This document shows positions 1-6,208 of a DNA stretch of 9,226 nucleotides, one piece after another; position 1 is the stretch's first letter; each line of letters starts with the position of its first letter. Source of the DNA: an uncultured Collinsella sp. (GTDB lineage Bacteria; Actinomycetota; Coriobacteriia; Coriobacteriales; Coriobacteriaceae); the NCBI GenBank assembly GCA_900551195.1, contig URVD01000057.1, forward strand, positions 1 to 9,226, given 5' to 3'. The notes below the pieces were generated by a model that was not told where the DNA came from, did not search any database, and saw only the letters and a list, made by a program, of their open reading frames with translations. The position numbers were made by a program, and so were the translations under genes.

Positions 1-1342
1 GGCAGGTATCGGCAAGCTCGGCGACACGGTTCTCGACCTGGGCAAACGCACGATCAGAGAGCACAAACTGCGCCGCACCCATCACATATGAGCCCTGTGC
101 AAACGACGCGCCGCTCCACTTTTTGGAAGACGAGAACGGAATGACCGACAGCGGCTCAGACACCTCGACCGGACGGTCGGCGTAATAGTTGAGCAGCGCC
201 TGGCATGTCTCGTTGGCATCGGCCGAGGTCGCACGTGCCACGTTAGCCAGCGCAAAATCGAGCACTGTGGTATCGACGGGAACAGCCGCCTCGTCCGAGT
301 CCACGCCAAAGCCAACACCCTCAACAGGCAGCGGGTAGGTGCCCTCGACCTCCATACGACCCGAGGTAATGGTGCCCGTCTTGTCCAGGCACAGTACGTC
401 GACGCGAGCGAGCGTCTCGATGCAGTAGAGCTGCTGCGCCAGCACCTTGCGGCGGGCCAGGCGCACCGTGGCGATGGCGAGCACCGACGAGGTCAGCAGC
501 ACCAGGCCTTGCGGGATCATGCCCAGCAGGGCGCCCACCGTGGACAGCAGCGCCGACGAAGGCACATGACCAGCCAACAGCTCGGAGAAGCACCATGAAA
601 GCGCACTATCGCCCGGGGTTCCCGCGGCATCCCACAGCTCGCTCACACTCGAGGCAAACAACGCCAAACCGAGCGGGATCATGATGATGCTCGCAAAGCG
701 CACGATGGCGTTAAGCGCGTTCATGATCTCGGAATTGACCTTTTTGACGTACTTCGCCTCGTTATTAATTTTGGCCACGTAGTTGTCGGCGCCGACATGG
801 ATCACGCGGGCGCGCAGCAGGCCCGAGTCGATAAAGCTGCCGCTCATGAGCTCGGAACCGGGCTGTTTCTTAATAAGGTCGCTCTCGCCCGTCAGCAAGC
901 TCTCGTTCACGAGCGCCTCGCCCGAAACCACCACGGCGTCAGCGGGAATCTGGTCGCCGCGCCCCAGGCGGATGATATCGTCGAGCACGATCTGGTCCAG
1001 GTCGAGCTCCACCTCGGCGCCGTCGCGCACCGCAATGGCCTTCTTGGAGGTCAGCAGCGTGAGCTTATCGACCATCTTCTTGGACCGCATGGATTGAATG
1101 ACGCCAATAGCGGTATTGAGGAACACCACAAACAGGAACGTCAGGTTCTTAAATGAACCGGTCAAAATGACCAGGAAAGCCAAGATCACGTTGATCAAAT
1201 TGAACAGCGTGCAGAGGTTCTCGATGATGAGCTCTTTGACCGACTTGGTCTTGAGCTCCATGTTGCGGTTGATCTTACCGGCGGCGATGCGCTCCTCGAC
1301 CTCGGCGGTCGAGAGTCCGCGCTCGATATCCGTTGCTGCCAT
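1..1342 (-). CDS. P-type cation-transporting ATPase, CtpE/Exp7-like, N-terminal part (C-terminus beyond window)
   Basis: Integral membrane pump that uses ATP through a phospho-aspartate intermediate. I translated the reverse strand from the ATG at 1342: 447 uninterrupted codons run to base 2, so the gene is cut by the window edge. Visible parts are an N-terminal cytosolic segment (GLSTAEVEERIAAGKIN, residues 9-25), membrane pair M1/M2 (about 45-84), the actuator domain with TGES at 151-154, M3 and M4 (about 211-231 and 262-293) with IPQGL at 276-280, the phosphorylation motif DKTGT with Asp320, and part of the nucleotide-binding domain with FSSSKKWSG at 403-411. The missing part should hold the rest of the N domain, the P-domain hinge and M5-M10. 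The N-terminal motif, the LLTS after IPQGL and the SSSKKWSG box resemble the CtpE/Exp7 group, for which calcium transport has been reported in mycobacteria; substrate here is inference. In-frame ATG 1354 and GTG 1357 are alternative starts; none has a strong ribosome site. Confidence 0.9.
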   Translation of the reverse strand, partial: MAATDIERGLSTAEVEERIAAGKINRNMELKTKSVKELIIENLCTLFNLINVILAFLVILTGSFKNLTFLFVVFLNTAIGVIQSMRSKKMVDKLTLLTSKKAIAVRDGAEVELDLDQIVLDDIIRLGRGDQIPADAVVVSGEALVNESLLTGESDLIKKQPGSELMSGSFIDSGLLRARVIHVGADNYVAKINNEAKYVKKVNSEIMNALNAIVRFASIIMIPLGLALFASSVSELWDAAGTPGDSALSWCFSELLAGHVPSSALLSTVGALLGMIPQGLVLLTSSVLAIATVRLARRKVLAQQLYCIETLARVDVLCLDKTGTITSGRMEVEGTYPLPVEGVGFGVDSDEAAVPVDTTVLDFALANVARATSADANETCQALLNYYADRPVEVSEPLSVIPFSSSKKWSGASFAQGSYVMGAAQFVLSDRAFAQVENRVAELADTC

Positions 1343-1370
1343 ACCACGTCCCATCACGTCGCGTCGGTAT

Positions 1371-1406
1371 AAGAAAAACCGCCCGGACCATGCGAGGTTC
1401 GGACGG
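1371..1406 (-). terminator. Rho-independent terminator after tRNA-Arg
   Basis: Read on the minus strand, an 11-position stem (arms 1406-1396 and 1389-1379, one mismatch and one G-U pair) closes a 6-base loop and is followed by TTTTTCTT (1378-1371). It lies 12 bases past the CCA end of the tRNA gene and about 29 bases before the ATPase start, so it should end the tRNA transcript and largely separate the two genes. Confidence 0.8.
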
Positions 1407-1418
1407 TCTTACGTTCGA

Positions 1419-1495
1419 TGGTGCCCCATGTTGGATTCGAACCAACGGCCTTCTGCTCCGGAGGCAGACGCTCTAATCCCCTGAGCTAATAGGGC
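1419..1495 (-). tRNA. tRNA-Arg, anticodon CCG
   Basis: Full cloverleaf on the minus strand, reading the Arg codon CGG. Acceptor arm is 1495-1489 paired with 1429-1423 (seven pairs, one G-U). The D stem is GCTC/GAGC (1486-1483 and 1473-1470). The anticodon stem TCTGC/GCAGA holds loop CTCCGGA (1463-1457), which places CCG at 1461-1459. The variable loop is five bases. The T stem GTTGG/CCAAC encloses TTCGAAT. Discriminator A at 1422 is followed by an encoded CCA (1421-1419). It has its own promoter upstream and a terminator downstream, so it is a single-gene unit. Confidence 0.95.
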
Positions 1496-1506
1496 CAACG
1501 TTTGCC

Positions 1507-1536
1507 ATTATACCCAAGTGCACCACAGGCTATCAA
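1507..1536 (-). promoter_or_regulatory. Promoter of the tRNA-Arg gene
   Basis: On the minus strand TTGATA (1536-1531) is followed after 18 bases by a consensus TATAAT (1512-1507). Transcription would begin near 1500, about five bases before the mature tRNA 5' end at 1495. Spacing and match to a housekeeping sigma promoter are good. Confidence 0.75.
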
Positions 1537-1588
1537 AATAAAAGAAAAAGCTTTGCAATTCCGAGGAAGACGCGGCTCAACGGCCCAC

Positions 1589-1621
1589 TTTAGAAGGCAA
1601 AAGCGAGTCAGATAGTATAAA
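1589..1621 (+). promoter_or_regulatory. Candidate promoter of the aroF-tyrA-aroB-aroA operon
   Basis: An AT-rich TAGTATAAA (1613-1621) offers a -10 box, either TAGTAT or TATAAA. A weak -35, TTTAGA at 1589-1594, lies 18 bases before TAGTAT. It is the best plus-strand candidate in the divergent region and would start RNA near 1625-1628, almost on the leader ATG at 1627. The -35 match is poor, so the exact site is uncertain. Confidence 0.4.
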
Positions 1622-1626
1622 CTCTC

Positions 1627-1689
1627 ATGCACCATATGTACACGGCTCGCGATGCGGGCCGTTTTTGCAAAAGTTATCCATCGAGGTGA
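1627..1689 (+). CDS. Possible 20-residue leader peptide upstream of aroF
   Basis: A short ORF runs from ATG 1627 to TGA 1687-1689. It begins MHHMYTARDAG and carries Tyr at codons 5 (1639-1641) and 17 (1675-1677) and Phe at codon 13. Its stop lies inside the ribosome site of aroF (GAGGTGAGAGG, 1683-1693), which would couple the two. No Shine-Dalgarno sequence precedes it; with the candidate promoter it could be read from a near-leaderless RNA. Tyr codon 5 ends just before the terminator-like hairpin at 1642, the layout expected of a Tyr-sensing attenuator ahead of an operon that contains tyrA. ORFs this short arise by chance, so the call rests on position. Confidence 0.35.
   Translation: MHHMYTARDAGRFCKSYPSR
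1642..1666 (+). terminator. Terminator-like hairpin in the aroF leader (possible attenuator)
   Basis: Arms 1642-1650 and 1654-1662 form nine pairs (one G-U) around loop GAT, followed by T residues through 1666. No plus-strand gene lies upstream that it could terminate. It sits between the candidate promoter and the aroF start, so a role in conditional termination of the operon is plausible. The T run is short (four after the stem) and the loop is tight, so strength is uncertain. Confidence 0.5.
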
Positions 1690-1699
1690 GAGGCACACC

Positions 1700-2722
1700 A
1701 TGATTGCAATTTTAAAGCAGAGCGCCAGCGACGATGCCGTAAGCCATATCGTCAGCTGGATTGAGAAAAAGGGGCTGAAGACCGATGTCTCGCGCGGCGA
1801 GAACGAGACGATCATCGGCCTGGTGGGCGATACGACCAAGATCGACCCGTTCCTGCTCGAGTCCATGGATGTCGTCGAGCGCGTGCAGCGCGTCTCCGAG
1901 CCGTTCAAGCGCGCCAACCGCAAGTTCCACCCCGAGGACTCCGTCATCGACTGCGGCCACGGCGTCAAAATCGGCGGCGACCAGTTCCAAGTCATCGCCG
2001 GCCCCTGCTCCGTCGAGGGCGAGAACCTCATCCGCATCGCACGCCGCGTAAAGGCCGCCGGCGCCACGATGCTGCGCGGCGGTGCCTACAAGCCCCGCAC
2101 ATCCCCTTACGCCTACCAGGGCATGGGCCCCGCCGGTCTGGACCTGCTGTGCGAGGCGTCTGCCGAGCTCGACATGCCGATCGTCACCGAGATCATGGAC
2201 CCACGCGACGTGCAGGTCTTCTTGGACAAGAAGATCGACGTCATGCAGATCGGCGCCCGCAACGCCCAGAACTTCCCCCTGCTCAAGGAGGTCGGCAAGA
2301 CCCAGACCCCGATCCTGCTCAAGCGCGGCATGTCCGGCACGATCGATGAGCTGCTCATGGCCGCCGAGTACATCATGAGCGAGGGCAACGACAACGTCAT
2401 CCTGTGCGAGCGCGGCATCCGCACCTTCGAGACCCGCACCCGCAACACCTTCGACCTCAACGCCGTGCCGGTGCTGCACCACCTGTCGCACCTGCCTGTC
2501 GTTGCCGACCCCAGCCACGCCACCGGCTACACCCGCTACGTTGAGCCCATGGCGCTCGCCGCGACCGCCTGCGGTGCCAACGGCCTGGAGATCGAGGTCC
2601 ACGACGAGCCCAGCCGCGCATGGTCCGACGGCGCTCAGGCCCTCACCCCCGACCAGTTCGACGACACCATGCGCCGCATTCGCGCCATCCGCGAGGTCGT
2701 CTGCCAAGAGACCATGGAGTAG
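1700..2722 (+). CDS. aroF: 3-deoxy-7-phosphoheptulonate (DAHP) synthase, type I-beta with N-terminal ferredoxin-like domain
   Basis: Cytosolic enzyme for the first step of the shikimate pathway: phosphoenolpyruvate plus erythrose 4-phosphate gives DAHP. The protein has 340 residues. Residues 1 to about 66 match the ferredoxin-like regulatory domain of Thermotoga-type DAHP synthases (SRGENETIIGLVGD, 31-44), which in that family mediates feedback control by Tyr or Phe. The catalytic barrel follows, with GPCSVE at 101-106 (Cys103 a likely metal ligand), RGGAYKPRTSPY at 126-137, LLKRGM, DPSHATGY and EIEVHDEP. I chose ATG 1700 because GAGGTGAGAGG (1683-1693) precedes it and the protein then starts at the regulatory domain; the in-frame ATG at 1652 has no ribosome site and falls inside the leader hairpin. 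It is first in the operon; tyrA starts three bases after its stop. Confidence 0.95.
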   Translation: MIAILKQSASDDAVSHIVSWIEKKGLKTDVSRGENETIIGLVGDTTKIDPFLLESMDVVERVQRVSEPFKRANRKFHPEDSVIDCGHGVKIGGDQFQVIAGPCSVEGENLIRIARRVKAAGATMLRGGAYKPRTSPYAYQGMGPAGLDLLCEASAELDMPIVTEIMDPRDVQVFLDKKIDVMQIGARNAQNFPLLKEVGKTQTPILLKRGMSGTIDELLMAAEYIMSEGNDNVILCERGIRTFETRTRNTFDLNAVPVLHHLSHLPVVADPSHATGYTRYVEPMALAATACGANGLEIEVHDEPSRAWSDGAQALTPDQFDDTMRRIRAIREVVCQETME

Positions 2723-2725
2723 CCC

Positions 2726-3640
2726 ATGGGTACGGTGAGAAACGCGCGCGTTAACCAGGGCGGTCCCAAATGCGCGGGCATCGTTGGCCTGGGCCTCATC
2801 GGCGGCAGCTTTGCCCGCGGCTATGCGCAGGCGGGCGTTCGCGTGCTGGCCTGGGACCCCGATGATGATGTCATGACGGCCGCCAGCATGGGCACTGTCG
2901 CCGGAGAGCTCAACGACGAGACACTCGGCGAATGCGACATCATCGTCCTTGCCTGCTACCCCGAGGCCTGCATCGAGTGGCTTGAGGCGCACGCCCAGGC
3001 GCTCGCCGACGCCACCGACACCGAGGCCATCATGGGCCCCGTGGTGATCGACACGGTGGGCGTCAAGGGCATCGTGTGCGAGCGCGCCTTTGAGCTTGCC
3101 CGCGAGCACGGCTTTTACTTTGTGGGTGCGCACCCCATGGCAGGCACCCAGTTCTCGGGCTACGCGCACTCCCGCGCCGACCTGTTCCAGGGCGCCCCGC
3201 TCGTGCTCGTGCCACCCGCGGTGGACGATGCGCTCAAACTGGAGCTCTTGGGGCAGGTGCGCGAGATGGTGCGCCCCTTGGGCTTTGGCAAGTTCAGCGT
3301 GACCAGCGCCGCCGAGCACGACCGCGTCATCGCCTTCACGAGCCAGCTTGCGCACGTGGTGTCCAACGCCTACGTAAAGAGCCCGACCGCCCAGGTCCAC
3401 CACGGCTTTTCGGCCGGTAGCTACCGCGATCTCACCCGCGTGGCGCACCTCAACCCGCAAATGTGGTCCGAGCTCATGATCGACGACGCCGACGCGCTTG
3501 CCTTCGAGATCGACCACCTGATCGACTCGCTCGGCGCCTACAGCCGTGCGCTCAAGGACCGCGACCAGCGCTATCTGGAGAATCTCCTTGCCGAAGGTGA
3601 CCGCATTAAGCGCGCACTCGACGACGAGGCCTCCCACTAG
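2726..3640 (+). CDS. tyrA: Prephenate dehydrogenase
   Basis: Oxidises and decarboxylates prephenate to 4-hydroxyphenylpyruvate with NAD(P)+, committing the chorismate branch to tyrosine. The protein has 304 residues. An N-terminal Rossmann fold shows GLGLIGGS at 21-28; Asp44 near the end of the second strand would suit NAD. IDTVGVKG follows at 108-115 and GAHPMAGT at 134-141, with His136 in the conserved HPMAG box. The helical dimerisation half contains TSQLAHVVSNAY and GSYRDLTRVA. No ACT or chorismate mutase domain is fused, so it is the short monofunctional form. Its ATG lies three bases after the aroF stop, with GGAG (2716-2719) in the last aroF codons as ribosome site, so translation is probably coupled. 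Arogenate specificity cannot be excluded from sequence. Confidence 0.93.
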   Translation: MGTVRNARVNQGGPKCAGIVGLGLIGGSFARGYAQAGVRVLAWDPDDDVMTAASMGTVAGELNDETLGECDIIVLACYPEACIEWLEAHAQALADATDTEAIMGPVVIDTVGVKGIVCERAFELAREHGFYFVGAHPMAGTQFSGYAHSRADLFQGAPLVLVPPAVDDALKLELLGQVREMVRPLGFGKFSVTSAAEHDRVIAFTSQLAHVVSNAYVKSPTAQVHHGFSAGSYRDLTRVAHLNPQMWSELMIDDADALAFEIDHLIDSLGAYSRALKDRDQRYLENLLAEGDRIKRALDDEASH

Positions 3641-3676
3641 ACCACCTATCACGCCAGGTCGAAAGGACCATAGCTT

Positions 3677-4783
3677 ATGGCGATTACCATCGATATCGAC
3701 ACCGCACGCCCCTACCAGGTGCATGTTGGCACGTTTTTGCTGGAGCAGGCGGGACCGCTCGTGCGCGCCACTGCCGGCGGCACCAAGGCCGTCATCGTGA
3801 CGGACACCAACGTGGGCCCGCTCTACCAGATGCCCGTTAAGCAGAGCCTGGAGGCATCAGGCTACGAAGTGAGTATCTGCACCTTCGAGGCCGGTGAGGC
3901 ACACAAGCGCGCCGAGACCTACGTTGCCATTTTGGAGTTTGTGGCCGAGCACGAGCTTTCGCGCTCCGACGTGATCGTGGCACTCGGCGGCGGCGTCGTG
4001 GGCGACGTGGCGGGCTTTGTGGCCGCCACCTACATGCGTGGCTGCAAGTTTGTGCAGATCCCCACGAGTCTGCTCGCCATGGTGGATTCGTCGGTGGGCG
4101 GCAAGACCGCCATCGACCTGGCTGCCGGCAAGAACCTGGCCGGCGCCTTTTGGCAGCCGAATGTGGTTATCGCCGACGTGGGGTGCCTGGCCACCCTTAC
4201 GCCCGAGCAGTTCGCCGACGGCTGCGGCGAGGTCGTCAAGCACGCCGTGATCGCCGACCCAGAGCTTTTCGCCGAGCTGGAGAAGACCCCGCTCACGCTG
4301 GAGCTGCTCAACCGCGATGTAGCCCGCGTAGCGCTCATCATCGCCCGCAATATCGACATCAAGCGCGCCGTGGTCGTCGCCGACGAGCGCGAAACAAACC
4401 AGCGCAAGCTGCTCAACTTTGGACACAGCGCCGGACACGCCGTCGAGGCCTGCGAGCACTTTGAGCTCGGACACGGCAACTGCGTGTCGATCGGCATGGG
4501 CATCATCACGCGCGCCGCGGCCCTGCACGGCGTTTGCGATGCTGCACTGCCCGGTCGTATTGAGGAGCTCTGCGCCCGCCATGGCCTCAAGACCCGCTGC
4601 GACCTAGATGCCGACGCCGTCTTTGCCGAGGCGCTGCACGACAAAAAACGCGTGGGCGACACCATCGACCTGGTAATTCCGCACGGCATTGGCCGCTGCA
4701 GCATCGACCGCACGCCGCTTTCCACTTTCCACGAACTCATTGCCGAGGGCCTCGGCCAGAAGGGAGACGCATCCGCATGCTAG
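3677..4783 (+). CDS. aroB: 3-dehydroquinate synthase
   Basis: Second step of the shikimate pathway: NAD- and metal-dependent cyclisation of DAHP to 3-dehydroquinate in the cytosol. The 368 residues match the usual family length. Motifs in order: GGGVVGDVAGF from 104 (NAD phosphate loop), PTSLLAMVDSSVGGKTAID around 130-148 with Asp137 and Lys143, GEVVKHA (Glu is a metal ligand in the family), NFGHSAGHAVE with His250 and His254, LGHGN, and HDKKR near the C-terminus. All expected catalytic and metal positions look intact. AAAGGA at about 3661-3666 lies ten bases before the ATG. A 36-base gap follows tyrA, the largest in the operon, with no hairpin seen there. The last seven bases overlap the start of aroA. 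Confidence 0.96.
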   Translation: MAITIDIDTARPYQVHVGTFLLEQAGPLVRATAGGTKAVIVTDTNVGPLYQMPVKQSLEASGYEVSICTFEAGEAHKRAETYVAILEFVAEHELSRSDVIVALGGGVVGDVAGFVAATYMRGCKFVQIPTSLLAMVDSSVGGKTAIDLAAGKNLAGAFWQPNVVIADVGCLATLTPEQFADGCGEVVKHAVIADPELFAELEKTPLTLELLNRDVARVALIIARNIDIKRAVVVADERETNQRKLLNFGHSAGHAVEACEHFELGHGNCVSIGMGIITRAAALHGVCDAALPGRIEELCARHGLKTRCDLDADAVFAEALHDKKRVGDTIDLVIPHGIGRCSIDRTPLSTFHELIAEGLGQKGDASAC

Positions 4784-6096
4784 CCCGCATCACCCCGTCC
4801 CCGCTCAAGGGCACCGTTCCCGCCATCGCGTCCAAGTCGATGGCGCATCGCCTGATCATCTGCGCTGCGCTTGCCAACGGCGAGACGCACGTTACCTGCA
4901 ACACCACCTGCGCCGACATCGAGGCTACGGTGCGTTGCCTTACGGCCCTGGGCGCTCGCATCGAGACCGTCGAGGACGGCTTCCAGGTCCACCCCACCAT
5001 GAAGAGTGTTGAGTTTGGCCTGCTCAAGGCACTTGCGGGCGGCACGCTCGACTGCGGCGAAAGCGGCTCCACGCTCCGCTTTATGCTGCCTGTCGCCTGC
5101 GCGCTGGGTGCGGATGCCACCTTCGTAGGCCAGGGCCGCCTGGGCGCCCGCCCGCTCTCCCCGCTCTCGGACGAGATCATCGCCGCCGGCTGCGACCTAC
5201 AGGGTCTGGGCGGTTTTCCGCTCAAGACGAGCGGCCGCATGCGCCCGGGCACCTTCGTGCTTCCGGGCAACGTGAGCTCGCAGTATATCTCCGGCCTGCT
5301 GCTGGCGGCCCCGCTACTGGCCCAGCCCTCCTGTGTGCAGGTGACCGGCCTCATCGAGAGCCGCCCCTATATCAACCTGACCATCCAGGCCATGAAGGCC
5401 TTTGGCGTCGAGGTCAACGTCGAACGTATTCCGGCCAAGGACGGCCAGCCCGAGGTCACGAACTTCCGCGTGAGCAGCGGCTCGTACCGCACGCCCGGCA
5501 ACGTGGCCGTCGAGGGTGACTGGTCCAACGCTGCCTTTTGGCTGTGTGCCGGCGCCATCGGCACCGACCCCATCACCGTCGAGGGCGTGTCGCTGAGCTC
5601 TGCGCAGGGCGACCGCAACGTGCTTGCGGCGCTTTCGCGCTTTGGTGCCCGCATCGTGCGCTCCACCAACGCCGCCACCGTGCAGTCCGACAAGCTCGCC
5701 GGCTTTGAGATGAGTGCCCACGACATTCCCGACCTGGTGCCCGTTATCTCGGCCGTGGCCTCGCTGGCACAGGGCCGCACCTTTATCCGCGATTGCGCCC
5801 GCCTGCGTATCAAGGAATCCGACCGCCTGGCCACAACCACCCGCGAGCTCACCGCGCTGGGCGCGCAGGTGCGCATTGCCGGCGACGACCTCATCATCAA
5901 GGGTGTCGATGCCTTTACCGGCGGCGAGGTCGATTCGCACAACGACCATCGCATCGCCATGATGGCCGCCATCGCCGCAAGCCGTGCCACCGGCGAGGTC
6001 GTGATCCACGGCGCCGAGGCCGTCAACAAGTCCTATCCCGATTTCTTCGACCACTACCGCCTGCTGGGCGGCAAGGTCACACTCGAGGAGGAATAG
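4777..6096 (+). CDS. aroA: 3-phosphoshikimate 1-carboxyvinyltransferase (EPSP synthase)
   Basis: Sixth step of the shikimate pathway: transfers enolpyruvyl from phosphoenolpyruvate to shikimate 3-phosphate. The protein has 439 residues in two inside-out alpha/beta domains. SKSMAHR at 19-25 gives the substrate-binding Lys20. DCGESGSTLRF at 92-102 is the phosphoenolpyruvate loop. The catalytic Asp is in DIPDLVP (Asp319), IKESDRL at 345-351 supplies Glu347, and NDHRIAMM begins at 389. The loop differs from the Escherichia coli form GNAGTAMRP: Ser replaces Thr, and Phe stands where Pro101 is. This resembles loops in Gram-positive enzymes; a glyphosate response cannot be deduced. Its ATG overlaps the aroB stop by seven bases (ATGCTAG), so translation is coupled. 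GAGGAGGAA at its 3' end is the ribosome site of the next gene. Confidence 0.96.
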   Translation: MLARITPSPLKGTVPAIASKSMAHRLIICAALANGETHVTCNTTCADIEATVRCLTALGARIETVEDGFQVHPTMKSVEFGLLKALAGGTLDCGESGSTLRFMLPVACALGADATFVGQGRLGARPLSPLSDEIIAAGCDLQGLGGFPLKTSGRMRPGTFVLPGNVSSQYISGLLLAAPLLAQPSCVQVTGLIESRPYINLTIQAMKAFGVEVNVERIPAKDGQPEVTNFRVSSGSYRTPGNVAVEGDWSNAAFWLCAGAIGTDPITVEGVSLSSAQGDRNVLAALSRFGARIVRSTNAATVQSDKLAGFEMSAHDIPDLVPVISAVASLAQGRTFIRDCARLRIKESDRLATTTRELTALGAQVRIAGDDLIIKGVDAFTGGEVDSHNDHRIAMMAAIAASRATGEVVIHGAEAVNKSYPDFFDHYRLLGGKVTLEEE

Positions 6097-6097
6097 C

Positions 6098-6208
6098 ATG
6101 TCCTCGACCTTTGGCAACGTCTTGCACTTAAGCATCTTCGGCCAATCGCACTCCCCCGCTATCGGCTGCTCACTCGACGGCATCCCGGCGGGCATCGCCG
6201 TGGACCTG
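6098..6208 (+). pseudogene. aroC: Chorismate synthase, first 37 residues only
   Basis: AroC makes chorismate from EPSP with reduced FMN. Here only its N-terminus is present: MSSTFGNVLHLSIFGQSHSP, then AIGCSLDGIPAG, which matches the family start (normally about 350-400 residues). GQSHS replaces the more familiar GESHG. The ATG is one base after the aroA stop and has a strong ribosome site (GAGGAGGAA), so this is the natural fifth gene of the operon. After residue 37 the expected FMN-binding region and the RR-PG motif are absent and a GH42 protein continues in the same frame. The break is most likely an assembly joint rather than a biological truncation, so the organism probably has an intact aroC elsewhere. 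Confidence 0.85.

Noticed and set aside
783..1484. Plus-strand ORFs opposite the P-type ATPase and tRNA
   Set aside because: The minus-strand frame carries TGES, IPQGL and DKTGT motifs over 447 codons, so the plus-strand frames are shadows.
1652..1699. Sixteen-residue N-terminal extension of AroF from ATG 1652
   Set aside because: There is no ribosome site, the ATG lies in the loop and 3' arm of the leader hairpin, and homologous enzymes begin at the residue encoded at 1700.
1496..1699. T-box riboswitch before aroF
   Set aside because: The distance from promoter to gene is under 100 bases, and I find no T-box sequence or specifier stem; only a short hairpin is present.
1712..3724. A 670-codon open frame on the minus strand opposite aroF and tyrA
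   Set aside because: It is low-complexity (rich in Ala, Gly, Val, His), matches no family I recognise, and is the expected shadow of GC-rich codons in two well-supported genes.
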